64,000 nucleotides of DNA, taken from contig CAVZAF010000007.1 in NCBI GenBank assembly GCA_963773315.1, positions 1 through 64,000 of the forward strand, read 5' to 3'. The position numbers and the translations under genes were made by a program. Source of the DNA: DATKAS01 sp963773315. GTDB taxonomy: Bacteria; Actinomycetota; Acidimicrobiia; Acidimicrobiales; DATKAS01. The notes beneath the pieces were generated by a model. It had not been told where the DNA came from. It searched no databases and saw nothing but the letters and a program-made list of their open reading frames with translations. Below, in pieces: positions 57,366-64,000 of the stretch; within the stretch, counting starts at the first letter, position 1, and each line of letters opens with the position of its first letter.

Positions 57366-58127
57366 ATGGAGCGCCAAGACGACGAGGAGGTGCTGCGAGG
57401 CGGGGCGGTGAACCCGTCCGTGGTGCGCATCGGCGACACCGTGCGGCGCACGCCGAGCGAAGCGACGCCAGCAGTGCACGACCTTCTCCACCACCTCGAG
57501 ATGAAGGGCTTCGACGGCGCGCCCCGGGCACTCGGCTTCGACGAGCATGGCCGCGAGGTGCTCACCTACATCGATGGCCACGTGTCGCTCGACGACGCAT
57601 GGCCCGACGTGTTGCGCGAAGACAGCGGTCTCGTCGCAGTCGTCCATCTCCTCATGCGGTTCCACGACGCCATCGCGGACTACGCGCCGCCCGACCTCGC
57701 ACCAGAACACATCGCGTGCCATGGCGATCCCGGGCCGTGGAACATCGTGTGGCGCGGTGACGACCCGGTCGCGTTCATCGACTGGGACTTCACGACGCAC
57801 GCAATCCCGCTCTACGACCTGTCGTACGTCGCGTTCGAGATGGTGCCGATGCGAGACGACGATCGCTGCCGGGAGGTCGGCTTCAGCACGCCGCCCGATC
57901 GCGCCCGACGTCTGCGGCTCGTGTGCGAGACGTACGGCAGGGGCGCGACGCCCGACGCGCTGATCGATCTCGCCGAGCGGCACCAGCAAGCCGACATCGA
58001 CGAGATCGAGGAGCGAGGACCCTTGGGCGTCGAGCCCGAGAAGACCTTTTGGGAGCAAGGCCTCCACGAGGACGCCCGCCGCATGCTCGAGTGGCTACGG
58101 CTCCACCGCGAGCTGCTGCTCGGCTGA
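57366..58127 (+). CDS. Aminoglycoside phosphotransferase (APH)-family kinase
   Basis: 253 residues with a kinase-like fold. HGDPGPWNIVWR (catalytic loop, HGDxxxxN) and AFIDWDFTTHAIPLYDLSYV (metal-binding D) are clear; the N-lobe (VVRIGDTVRRTPSEATPAVHDLLHHLEMKGFDGAPRALG) is the form seen in APH-family small-molecule kinases. Antibiotic resistance is not implied; such genes are common in actinobacteria with unknown substrates. ATG 57366 is chosen because the N-lobe begins shortly after. Its last 33 bases overlap the end of the convergent DUF4349 gene. Confidence 0.85.
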   Translation: MERQDDEEVLRGGAVNPSVVRIGDTVRRTPSEATPAVHDLLHHLEMKGFDGAPRALGFDEHGREVLTYIDGHVSLDDAWPDVLREDSGLVAVVHLLMRFHDAIADYAPPDLAPEHIACHGDPGPWNIVWRGDDPVAFIDWDFTTHAIPLYDLSYVAFEMVPMRDDDRCREVGFSTPPDRARRLRLVCETYGRGATPDALIDLAERHQQADIDEIEERGPLGVEPEKTFWEQGLHEDARRMLEWLRLHRELLLG

Positions 58128-59177
58128 GCGCCGGCGCCGACGCCACGGCGCCGTGATGCCCCACACGCCCCACCCGACGAGGGCGAGCAACGCGAGCGGC
58201 ACTGCGTAGCCGAGGATCACGACCATGCCTCCGAGGACGTTGAGCGCACCGCCGGTCGCGTCGTCCCACGCCTTGGACAGGATCGACGGCTCGGTCGCGG
58301 GAGCGGGCGTGAACGCCACACCCGGCTCGTACATGGAGATGGTGATCGTCGAGAACGTCGCCTGGTCGTCGAGGCTCGCCTGCTGGGCCTGCAACTCTTC
58401 GATCTGGGTGCGGACGTTGAACAGCTGATCTTGGATCTGGAGCACGTCGCCGATCGCGGTCGCCTTGCCGAGCAGCGTTTGGAACGCCTGCTCCTCGGCC
58501 TTCAGGCTCGTGATGCGCGCACCGAGGTCGATGAGCTGGCTGCTCACGTCCTGCCCGTTGATCGACTCGTTGTCGACGTCACCGAGACCGGAGAGCGCCG
58601 CCCGCGTCGCATCGAACCTCGCCGCCGGCACGCGGATCGTGAGCTGACCGGCGCGAGCGCGACTGTCGGAAGTCGGTGCCTGCTGCGCGCTCGTGTCGTC
58701 GAGAGGGACGGGGCCGCCGGGCGGGAAGCCGGTCGTGGACGTCGATGAGCTCACGACGAACCCTCCGTTCGCCGTCGCGATGCGCGAGGCCTCCGCGAAC
58801 GCGCCCGTGAACTTGCCCTTCGCGATCGACAGGGTCAGGTCGGCGGTCTTCACGATCTTGGCGCCGCCGTCCGCCGGTACCTGCCCCGGCGACTGAGTCG
58901 CGGCGTCGGAACCCCCACTGCCGGCGCCGGCTGCCGGAGCAGGCGCCGGACCGGCAGCAACCATGGCTGCGCCGCTCGCCACGGTCTCTGTCTTGCCGGC
59001 GTTCGAGAAGGCGGCCACCGTGGTCGGCGCGCCCCCGGGCACGTCCCCGGCGCGGTCGGCCGTTGCCACCGAGTCGCTCGGCGTCGAGTCGAACGCACCC
59101 GACGCGGCGACCGCCACACCTCCCAGCACGAGTGCCGCGAGGCCCACCATCGTGACGTTTCGGACGTTCCTGCGCAT
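58095..59177 (-). CDS. DUF4349 membrane-anchored protein
   Basis: 360 residues. N-terminal hydrophobic segment (NVTMVGLAALVLGGVAVAA), a Gly/Ala/Pro-rich linker to about 100, then the DUF4349 domain: KIVKTADLTLSIAKGKFTGAFAEASRIATANGGFVVSSS, LTIRVPAARFDATRAAL, a coiled-coil stretch (SLKAEEQAFQTLLGKATAIGDVLQIQDQLFNVRTQIEELQAQQASLDDQATFSTITISM), and a C-terminal membrane helix with a basic tail (WRRRRRS). Function of the family is unknown; envelope location is clear. The 3' end overlaps the kinase gene on the other strand. Confidence 0.88.
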   Translation of the reverse strand: MRRNVRNVTMVGLAALVLGGVAVAASGAFDSTPSDSVATADRAGDVPGGAPTTVAAFSNAGKTETVASGAAMVAAGPAPAPAAGAGSGGSDAATQSPGQVPADGGAKIVKTADLTLSIAKGKFTGAFAEASRIATANGGFVVSSSTSTTGFPPGGPVPLDDTSAQQAPTSDSRARAGQLTIRVPAARFDATRAALSGLGDVDNESINGQDVSSQLIDLGARITSLKAEEQAFQTLLGKATAIGDVLQIQDQLFNVRTQIEELQAQQASLDDQATFSTITISMYEPGVAFTPAPATEPSILSKAWDDATGGALNVLGGMVVILGYAVPLALLALVGWGVWGITAPWRRRRRSAEQQLAVEP

Positions 59178-59256
59178 GATGCCCCCTGGGTTCAGGTCGT
59201 TCCGTTGCCCATGGGACGTGCAACCAGGCTCGCTGGTTCCGTGTCAGTTCCGTGAA

Positions 59257-60117
59257 CTAGGCGGGCATGGGGAAGATCATCGGCTCGTCCGCGACCGCAG
59301 CGATCGTTTCGTCCATCTCGGTGACGCTCATCGGGACGAAGTCATCGATCGTCCGCAGCACCTCGGTGAGCACCGCGATGTCGCCGGGAGTGCACAGCGC
59401 GTCGACTCCCTCGACGGAGAGCGTGAACCGCACACCCCGTTCGATCGAGGCCGCGTCGGTGTACGGCTCGTACCAGGTGGTGGAGGTGCGCTCGCCTCCG
59501 ACGCGCCACGGCCGCGCCGCGGCCGTCTTGATCGCCATCACTCCGACATCGCGCTCTTCGCAGACCGCGAGCAACGCCTCGGCGTCTCGGCGGAAGTCAG
59601 CGTCGCCCCAAAGACGCGCGTTCACTGGGAACATGACGGTGTCGAGGTCGTACCTGCGCACTGCCTCGGCATGGGCAGCGGGCGCCCCGAAGTCGTGGCC
59701 GGTGATGCCGACGTAGCGGCAGAGCCCTTCGTCGCGCGCCTTCAGCAACGCGTCGACTGCACCTTGGCGGGTGTCGAGCTCGTCGAGCGATGTGACGCCG
59801 TGGAGCTGGTGGAGATCGAACGAGTCACAGCCCAGGAGCGAGAGCGACTCCTCCATCTGAGCGCGGAAGCCGTCGCCGTTTCGGCGCGTGCTCTTGCACC
59901 CGATGAACAGGCGATCGCGGACCGCGGGCACCAGCGGACCTATGAGGCGTTGCGCGTCGCCGTATCTGGGCGCGATGTCGAGGTGGTTGATGCCCGCCTC
60001 GAGCGCGGCGTGGAACGACGCAGCGGCCTGTTCGGGCGTCGACCGCGCGTATGCCGCGGCGCCGAGCACCGCGACCGAGGACTGATGGCCAGTTCGACCC
60101 AAGCGGCGTGTCAGCAC
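59257..60117 (-). CDS. Aldo/keto reductase family protein
   Basis: 286 residues, TIM-barrel oxidoreductase. The tetrad residues are seen as Asp and Tyr in NHLDIAPRYGDAQRLIG, Lys in DRLFIGCKS and His in FDLHQLHGV. LGRTGHQSSVAVLGAAAYA and GLCRYVGITGH are typical. The short C-terminal NADPH-site region and its GVDALCTPGDIAVLTEVLRTID resemble a subgroup with unknown substrates. GTG start at 60117. It is divergent from the cyclic-nucleotide-binding gene, 59 bases apart. Confidence 0.88.
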   Translation of the reverse strand: MLTRRLGRTGHQSSVAVLGAAAYARSTPEQAAASFHAALEAGINHLDIAPRYGDAQRLIGPLVPAVRDRLFIGCKSTRRNGDGFRAQMEESLSLLGCDSFDLHQLHGVTSLDELDTRQGAVDALLKARDEGLCRYVGITGHDFGAPAAHAEAVRRYDLDTVMFPVNARLWGDADFRRDAEALLAVCEERDVGVMAIKTAAARPWRVGGERTSTTWYEPYTDAASIERGVRFTLSVEGVDALCTPGDIAVLTEVLRTIDDFVPMSVTEMDETIAAVADEPMIFPMPA

Positions 60118-60176
60118 GACCGGACGCTACCCTCCACGGAAAACTCGAGGCCGACGGCTGCATCCAGGAGGCAAGG

Positions 60177-60602
60177 GTGGCGAGGAACGACCCCAGGCTC
60201 GGCATGCTTGGTGCCGTCGAGCTGTTCAGCGAGTGCTCGAAGAAGGAGCTCGGTCAGATCCTCGCGGTGGCGAAGGAGATCGACTTCGACGCCGGTCAGA
60301 ACATCTGCGTGCAGGGCGAGCCCTCGGGCCGCTTCTACTTGATCCTCGAGGGATCGGTCGCGGTGAAGCGCAACGGCCGCACCCGGGCAACCCTCGGCGT
60401 CGGCGACTACTTCGGAGAGATCGCGCTGATCGACGGCGAGCCCCGCACGGCGACGTGCACCGCGGTGACTCCCGTGAACACGCTCGCGATCGCCCAGTTC
60501 AACTTCGTGCCGCTCATGCGCGAGCACGCCGGCCTCTCGCACAAGCTGCTCATGTACCTGTGCAGCCGCTTGCGGGCGGCCGAGGCTCAGCTCACGGACT
60601 AG
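60177..60602 (+). CDS. Single-domain cyclic-nucleotide-binding protein
   Basis: 141 residues made of one CRP-type beta-barrel only: LFSECSKKELGQILAVAKEIDFDAGQNICVQGEPSGRFYLILEGSVAV, then the phosphate-binding cassette GDYFGEIALIDGEPRTATCTA with Glu and Arg in place, and an incomplete C-helix (LLMYLCSRLRAAEAQL). No DNA-binding helix-turn-helix follows, so it is not a CRP regulator; it may signal through a partner. GTG 60177 has AGGAGG five bases upstream. Its 3' end overlaps the convergent glbO gene by 11 bases. Confidence 0.88.
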   Translation: MARNDPRLGMLGAVELFSECSKKELGQILAVAKEIDFDAGQNICVQGEPSGRFYLILEGSVAVKRNGRTRATLGVGDYFGEIALIDGEPRTATCTAVTPVNTLAIAQFNFVPLMREHAGLSHKLLMYLCSRLRAAEAQLTD

Positions 60603-60975
60603 TGAACTGCGACAGGCCGGTGTTGATCATCGCGGTCGCGGCCTGATCGAAGTAGTCGAGCATCGCGGCCTCGATCTCCGGAGCCGCTTCCATCGAGCGC
60701 ACCGCTGCCGCCATGTGGTCGAACCACGCATCGCGCTCTGCGCGGCCGATCGCGAACGGCGCGTGGCGCAGCCGCAGGCGGGGGTGCCCGCGCTCCTCGC
60801 TGTAGGTCACCGGCCCGCCCCAGTACTGGACGAGGAACCCGGCCAGGTGCGCCCGGCTCGGTTCGAGACTCTCGGGATACAGCGGGCGCAACACCGGATC
60901 TGTCTCGACGCCGTCGTAGAACCGGTCGACGAGCGTCGTGAAGAACTCTGTGCCGACGTGGTCGTAGACAGACAC
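60592..60975 (-). CDS. glbO: Group II truncated haemoglobin (trHbO)
   Basis: About 127 residues, the 2-on-2 globin fold. RFYDGV (Tyr B10), LRPLYPES (Tyr CD1), FLVQYWGGPVTYSEERGHPRLRLRHAPFAIG with proximal His at about 71, and RDAWFDHM with Trp G8 at about 84 are all as in M. tuberculosis GlbO, to which the whole chain is very similar by eye. Family members bind oxygen and peroxide near the membrane. The start GTG at 60975 lacks a strong ribosome site. It is divergent from the gene starting at 61004. Confidence 0.93.
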   Translation of the reverse strand: MSVYDHVGTEFFTTLVDRFYDGVETDPVLRPLYPESLEPSRAHLAGFLVQYWGGPVTYSEERGHPRLRLRHAPFAIGRAERDAWFDHMAAAVRSMEAAPEIEAAMLDYFDQAATAMINTGLSQFTSP

Positions 60976-61003
60976 CGCGACCGAGTGTGCCAGAGTCTCG
61001 CTC

Positions 61004-61831
61004 GTGCCCTCTCCGATCGATCCCACCACCGCGCGCAAGGTCTGGCGCACGCTCGAGCCGTACCACGGGATGATCTACTTCGTCCCCGAGGCCGCAGAGG
61101 CGTATGCAGGAATCGGCATCACGGGACGCCACGGCTACTTCGCCTCGCGTGCCGCGCCGATGGGCGCCGTCTCCGCGGAGGTCGTGGTGTCGACGTTCTT
61201 CAACTTCAACCCTGAGGTCGTGCACGCCGCGATCCCCACGTCGTGGGACCTCGCCACGCCCTCGGCGATCGTCGATGCGCGGTTCGCGGCCGCCGACGCG
61301 GCACTTCGACGCGTGCTCGGCGACGCGGTCGAGAGCCCCGAGATGAGCGAGGCAGCGGCGCTCGCGCGCGCGGCCGCCAGCGCGGCGTGCTGCGACGGCC
61401 GTCCACTCGCCGCCGCCCACGCAGCGCTTCCCTGGCCCCACGACGACCACCTCGTCCTTTGGCATGCGACGAGCGTCCTCCGTGAGCACCGAGGCGACGG
61501 GCACATCGCGGCGCTCACCCTCGCGGGCGCGTCGGGCATCCAAGCATTGGTCATGCACGCGGCGAGTGGGGAGGTGCCGCGCGCCATCCTCCAGTCCACC
61601 CGCGCGTGGTCGGACGACGCGTGGGACGAGGCACTCGACGACCTCGTGTCGCGGGGATGGACCGAGCGCGACGGCTCGTTCACCGCGGAGGGTCGCGTCG
61701 CGCGCGCCGAGATCGAAGCGAGCACCGACCGTGCTGCCGCGGCGCCGTGGGCTGCGATCGGCGACGACGGCATCGCCCGGCTCCGCGAGCTCGCCCGCCC
61801 TTGGTCGAAGGCGCTGGTAGGAGTCCTGTGA
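61004..61831 (+). CDS. SCO6745-family protein, unknown function
   Basis: 275 residues, Ala-rich and helical. The N-terminus ARKVWRTLEPYHGMIYFVPEAAEAYAGIGITGRHGYFASRAAPMG and the later FFNFNPEVVHAAIPTSWDLATP match a conserved actinobacterial family that I recall under the name SCO6745. The C-terminal part (SDDAWDEALDDLVSRGWTERDGSFTAEGRVARAEIEASTDR) looks like a winged-helix segment. Start GTG 61004, 29 bases from the divergent glbO start. Its stop overlaps the dienelactone hydrolase start (GTGA), so the two are coupled. Confidence 0.8.
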   Translation: MPSPIDPTTARKVWRTLEPYHGMIYFVPEAAEAYAGIGITGRHGYFASRAAPMGAVSAEVVVSTFFNFNPEVVHAAIPTSWDLATPSAIVDARFAAADAALRRVLGDAVESPEMSEAAALARAAASAACCDGRPLAAAHAALPWPHDDHLVLWHATSVLREHRGDGHIAALTLAGASGIQALVMHAASGEVPRAILQSTRAWSDDAWDEALDDLVSRGWTERDGSFTAEGRVARAEIEASTDRAAAAPWAAIGDDGIARLRELARPWSKALVGVL

Positions 61832-62475
61832 GCAACGCGGGCACCGGGTACCTCGTCGCCCCGACGACGGGCCGAGGTCCCGGCGTGCTCGTGCTCCACT
61901 CGTGGTGGGGTCTGACCCCGTTCTTCCGAGAGACCTGCGATCGTCTCGCTGACGAGGGCTTCGTCGCGCTCGCTCCCGACCTGCACGGCGGGCGCACCGC
62001 GGACAAGCCGGACGAAGCCGAAGCCCTGCTCGCTGCGATCGACCCGAACCCCGCCGCCGCGCTCGTCCTCTCGTCGGCTGCGACGTTGCGGGGACTCGCC
62101 GTCACGCCCGACGCACCGATCGGCGTCGTCGGCTTTTCGATGGGCGCGTCGTGGGCGCTGTGGCTCTCGGCACGCGCGATCGACACGGTCGGCGCCGTCG
62201 TCGCCTTCTACGGATCGCAGGACATCGACTTCAAGGGCTCGCAGTCGGCCTACCTCGCGCACTTCGCGGAGCACGACGAGTTCGTCGAGGACGACGCGAT
62301 CGCGTTCCTCGAAGCGACGCTCCGACTCGAGGGCCGCCCAGTCGAGTTCCACCGATACCCCGGCACGGGGCACTGGTTCTTCGAGTCCGACCGTCCGCCT
62401 GCATACGACGCCGCTGCCGCCGAGCTCGCCTGGCAGCGGACGATCGAGTTCCTACGTCGCCACCTCGCCGCCTGA
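61828..62475 (+). CDS. Dienelactone hydrolase-family protein
   Basis: 215 residues, alpha/beta-hydrolase. VLVLHSWWGLTPFFRETCDRLADEGFVALAPDL is the family N-terminus. The nucleophile elbow is GFSMGASWA, so Ser replaces the Cys of classical dienelactone hydrolase; Asp in HDEFVEDD and His in YPGTGHWFFESDRPPAYD complete a likely triad. GTG start with GGAG six bases upstream and a four-base overlap with the gene before it. The last 24 bases overlap the end of the convergent DUF3068 gene. Substrate unknown. Confidence 0.9.
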   Translation: MSNAGTGYLVAPTTGRGPGVLVLHSWWGLTPFFRETCDRLADEGFVALAPDLHGGRTADKPDEAEALLAAIDPNPAAALVLSSAATLRGLAVTPDAPIGVVGFSMGASWALWLSARAIDTVGAVVAFYGSQDIDFKGSQSAYLAHFAEHDEFVEDDAIAFLEATLRLEGRPVEFHRYPGTGHWFFESDRPPAYDAAAAELAWQRTIEFLRRHLAA

Positions 62476-63636
62476 CCTCCGCGCGCGGCGAGCGCCGACG
62501 AAGATCAGCACCAGCCCGGCGCCACCCGCGACGACGCCGAGCACGACGAGCACCGTCGGCACGGTCTTCTTGGCGAGCTCGATCTTGTCCTTCTGGTCCT
62601 TCACCTGGCCCGCGATGTCCTTGATCGACGCGTCGGTCTGCGAGAACTCGTTGCGGAAGAGCGGGATCGGGTTGGTCGCGAGCGCGTTGAGGCCCTCGAG
62701 CGCTGCCTTCGCCTCTGGCACCTGCGGATACCGCGTGAGCACATCGATGATGGGCTGTGACGCCTCGGGCGCGGCCGTCGCCGACACCGTCTCGACAACG
62801 TTGCGCACGACGACGATCGCACCCGTCGTCGGCTCGACGGCGTCGCCGCCGCTGAACGTGTCGAGATACTGCAGCGCGATCGGTTGCGACGCGAGCTTGG
62901 TGAGCGTCGTGAGGTCTTCTGGCGTGATCACGGGTTGCAGCGCGGTGAGCGTGCCGGGCACGTCGATCCCGGCCTGTAGCAACAACGGAGTCAGCTGTGT
63001 GATCGTCAACGTCTTCGGCAACGGCACGGACTGCGAGAGCAGCGCGATGTACGCGGGGCTGATCGGCGTCGGCTTCGACGCCGCCGCGAACGCCACGAGG
63101 TGCAGCCCGTCCACCTCGAGCTTCGGCTCGACCGGATCCGGCCGGGCGGTGTAGGTCGACGCGGTCTCGTTCTTGTAGATCAGGTACTCGCCGTTCGCAT
63201 CGGTGTCGAGGGGGAAGTTCAGGCGGAACGCGGGTGAGCGATCGACGACGTTGTCAGAGGTGAACGCGTACGCGTCGTTGCTCTGCACGTTCTTCATGGA
63301 ACGGCGGTCCATCACGTACTGGTTGTCCTGCTTCTGGCTGAACTGCCCGCCCGCGTCGAAATCGATCTTCTCCGACACGACGACCTTCGAGTAGCTGCTC
63401 TTGCTTCCGAGGGCGTCGATGTGACGGGTCACCTTCAGCGGGAGCACCTGAGGCGTGTCGAGCGGAGCGAACGTGTTCGCGTCGACGAAGAGCGTGAACT
63501 TGCCCTCGTAGATCGGCGTCGCGTCGATGTCCAGCGGGTAGCGGACCAGCGCGGGCACGGCAAACACCAACCAGAGCAGCGACATCACGAGGAAGCCGAC
63601 TCCGACACCGGTCAGCCACTTGCCCCCTCGCAGCAT
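62452..63636 (-). CDS. DUF3068 (PorA-family) membrane-anchored protein
   Basis: 394 residues with one N-terminal helix (WLTGVGVGFLVMSLLWLVFAVPALV), a large extracytoplasmic region, and a C-terminal helix (VPTVLVVLGVVAGGAGLVLIFVG) with basic tail. YEGKFTLFVDANTFAPL, DRRSMKNV and FPLDTDANGEYLIYKNETAST are family features. DUF3068 proteins are spread in actinobacteria, some annotated as PorA-family porins; I see no evidence for a pore here. It overlaps the dienelactone hydrolase gene by 24 bases and precedes the AI-2E-type gene on this strand by sequence position but follows it in transcription. Confidence 0.85.
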   Translation of the reverse strand: MLRGGKWLTGVGVGFLVMSLLWLVFAVPALVRYPLDIDATPIYEGKFTLFVDANTFAPLDTPQVLPLKVTRHIDALGSKSSYSKVVVSEKIDFDAGGQFSQKQDNQYVMDRRSMKNVQSNDAYAFTSDNVVDRSPAFRLNFPLDTDANGEYLIYKNETASTYTARPDPVEPKLEVDGLHLVAFAAASKPTPISPAYIALLSQSVPLPKTLTITQLTPLLLQAGIDVPGTLTALQPVITPEDLTTLTKLASQPIALQYLDTFSGGDAVEPTTGAIVVVRNVVETVSATAAPEASQPIIDVLTRYPQVPEAKAALEGLNALATNPIPLFRNEFSQTDASIKDIAGQVKDQKDKIELAKKTVPTVLVVLGVVAGGAGLVLIFVGARRARRSGGEVAT

Positions 63637-63645
63637 CGAACGACC

Positions 63646-64000
63646 TTACGTGGAAGAGGACGTCGCCGCTTGGGCCACCACTGCATCGGCCTCGGGGTCG
63701 TCGGTGCCGATCGCTCCGGCGAGCGCCATCACGAACACACCGATCGCGGTGCCGAAGAGCGCTCCCCCGATGCCGTACACGTCGTATCCGAGCAAGAACA
63801 CCACCGTGATGAGCGCGGGGCCGACGTACATCACCCTGCCCCGCAAGCGTCTCTGCACGACGATCTGCCCGACTTGCATCGCGACGAACACCGCAAGCAA
63901 CACCCCGGCCGCGGCGAACGATCGGAAGCCCGCGGTGAGCAGCAGCGCGGGGATCGAACCGAGCACGATGCCGAGGTACGGCATGAGGCTGGTCATGCCG
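63646..64000 (-). CDS. AI-2E-family transporter, C-terminal part (5' end outside window)
   Basis: The visible 118 residues are the last third of an AI-2E-type membrane protein: MPYLGIVLGSIPALLLTAG, VAMQVGQIVVQRRLRGRVMYVGPALITVVFLLGYDVYGIGGALFGTAIGVFVMALA. The frame is open beyond the last base, and the ATG at 63996 is internal because the family has about 200 residues before this point. The DUF3068 gene starts 9 bases after its stop. Family members export small metabolites or act as Na/H antiporters; not necessarily autoinducer transport. Confidence 0.82.
   Translation of the reverse strand, partial: GMTSLMPYLGIVLGSIPALLLTAGFRSFAAAGVLLAVFVAMQVGQIVVQRRLRGRVMYVGPALITVVFLLGYDVYGIGGALFGTAIGVFVMALAGAIGTDDPEADAVVAQAATSSST

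Noticed and set aside
57366..58127. Kinase as an antibiotic-resistance gene
   Set aside because: Only general APH-fold motifs are seen; chromosomal members of this family mostly have unknown substrates and there is no resistance context.
61004..61831. Dedicated promoter/operator shared by glbO and the SCO6745-family gene
   Set aside because: Only 28 bases separate the two starts, and I see no convincing palindrome or promoter pair there; glbO may start further upstream.

Overview
The window is GC-rich (high G/C at third codon positions, many GTG starts, GTGA/ATGA gene overlaps, lipoprotein-type solute-binding protein, truncated haemoglobin O, DUF222/HNH protein, ANTAR regulator beside polA). 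This points to an actinobacterium; a member of Acidimicrobiia or a related deep lineage is my best guess, from gene content only.

Most of it is a stretched version of a conserved actinobacterial block. Reading the minus strand from right to left the order is pdtaR-like ANTAR regulator, polA, rpsA, coaE, uvrB, uvrA, uvrC, rapZ, gap, pgk, tpiA, secG. In Mycobacterium and Streptomyces this is a familiar order (from memory). Here it is opened by insertions: a Tad/Flp pilus locus with a two-component system between rpsA and coaE (about 29.3-40.7 kb), polysaccharide/glycosyltransferase genes around uvrB and uvrA (17.4-26.4 kb), nadA next to uvrC, and a five-gene dipeptide ABC transporter between tpiA and secG. 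The yvcK and whiA genes usually found between rapZ and gap are absent.

Layout: 1-2.9 kb, FtsX-type ABC exporter; 3.0-9.3 kb, tRNA-Leu(GAG), secG and dpp operon; 9.6-16.1 kb, glycolysis genes, rapZ, a methyltransferase and uvrC; 16.1-17.4 kb, nadA with a long structured leader; 17.4-28.5 kb, nucleotide-excision repair mixed with sugar-transfer genes; 28.5-40.7 kb, coaE, histidine kinase/response regulator, four tandem Flp pilins (plus strand) facing the cpaB-tadZ-tadA-tadB-tadC operon (minus strand); 41-49.9 kb, rpsA, methyltransferase, polA, pdtaR, malQ, metallo-hydrolase and tRNA-Leu(CAA); 50.2-54.5 kb, type II fatty-acid operon fabD-fabH-fabG-acpP-fabF, facing fabZ and bcp; 54.5-64 kb, SOS-linked HNH protein and mixed housekeeping or hypothetical genes, ending in a partial AI-2E-type transporter.

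The most interesting items are: (1) a roughly 140-nt nadA leader with two hairpins whose loops are complementary and a duplicated GTGGAGGG that could sequester the ribosome binding site; (2) a FabD with a C-terminal carrier-like (BCCP/lipoyl fold) domain lacking the lysine; (3) a von Willebrand A-TadB fusion; (4) a LexA-type SOS box on the DUF222/HNH gene and a weaker one at uvrA. A technical caution: at least nine genes, including the core gene uvrA, carry one to three single-base frameshifts, nearly all apparent +1 insertions. This looks more like residual sequencing or assembly error than gene decay.
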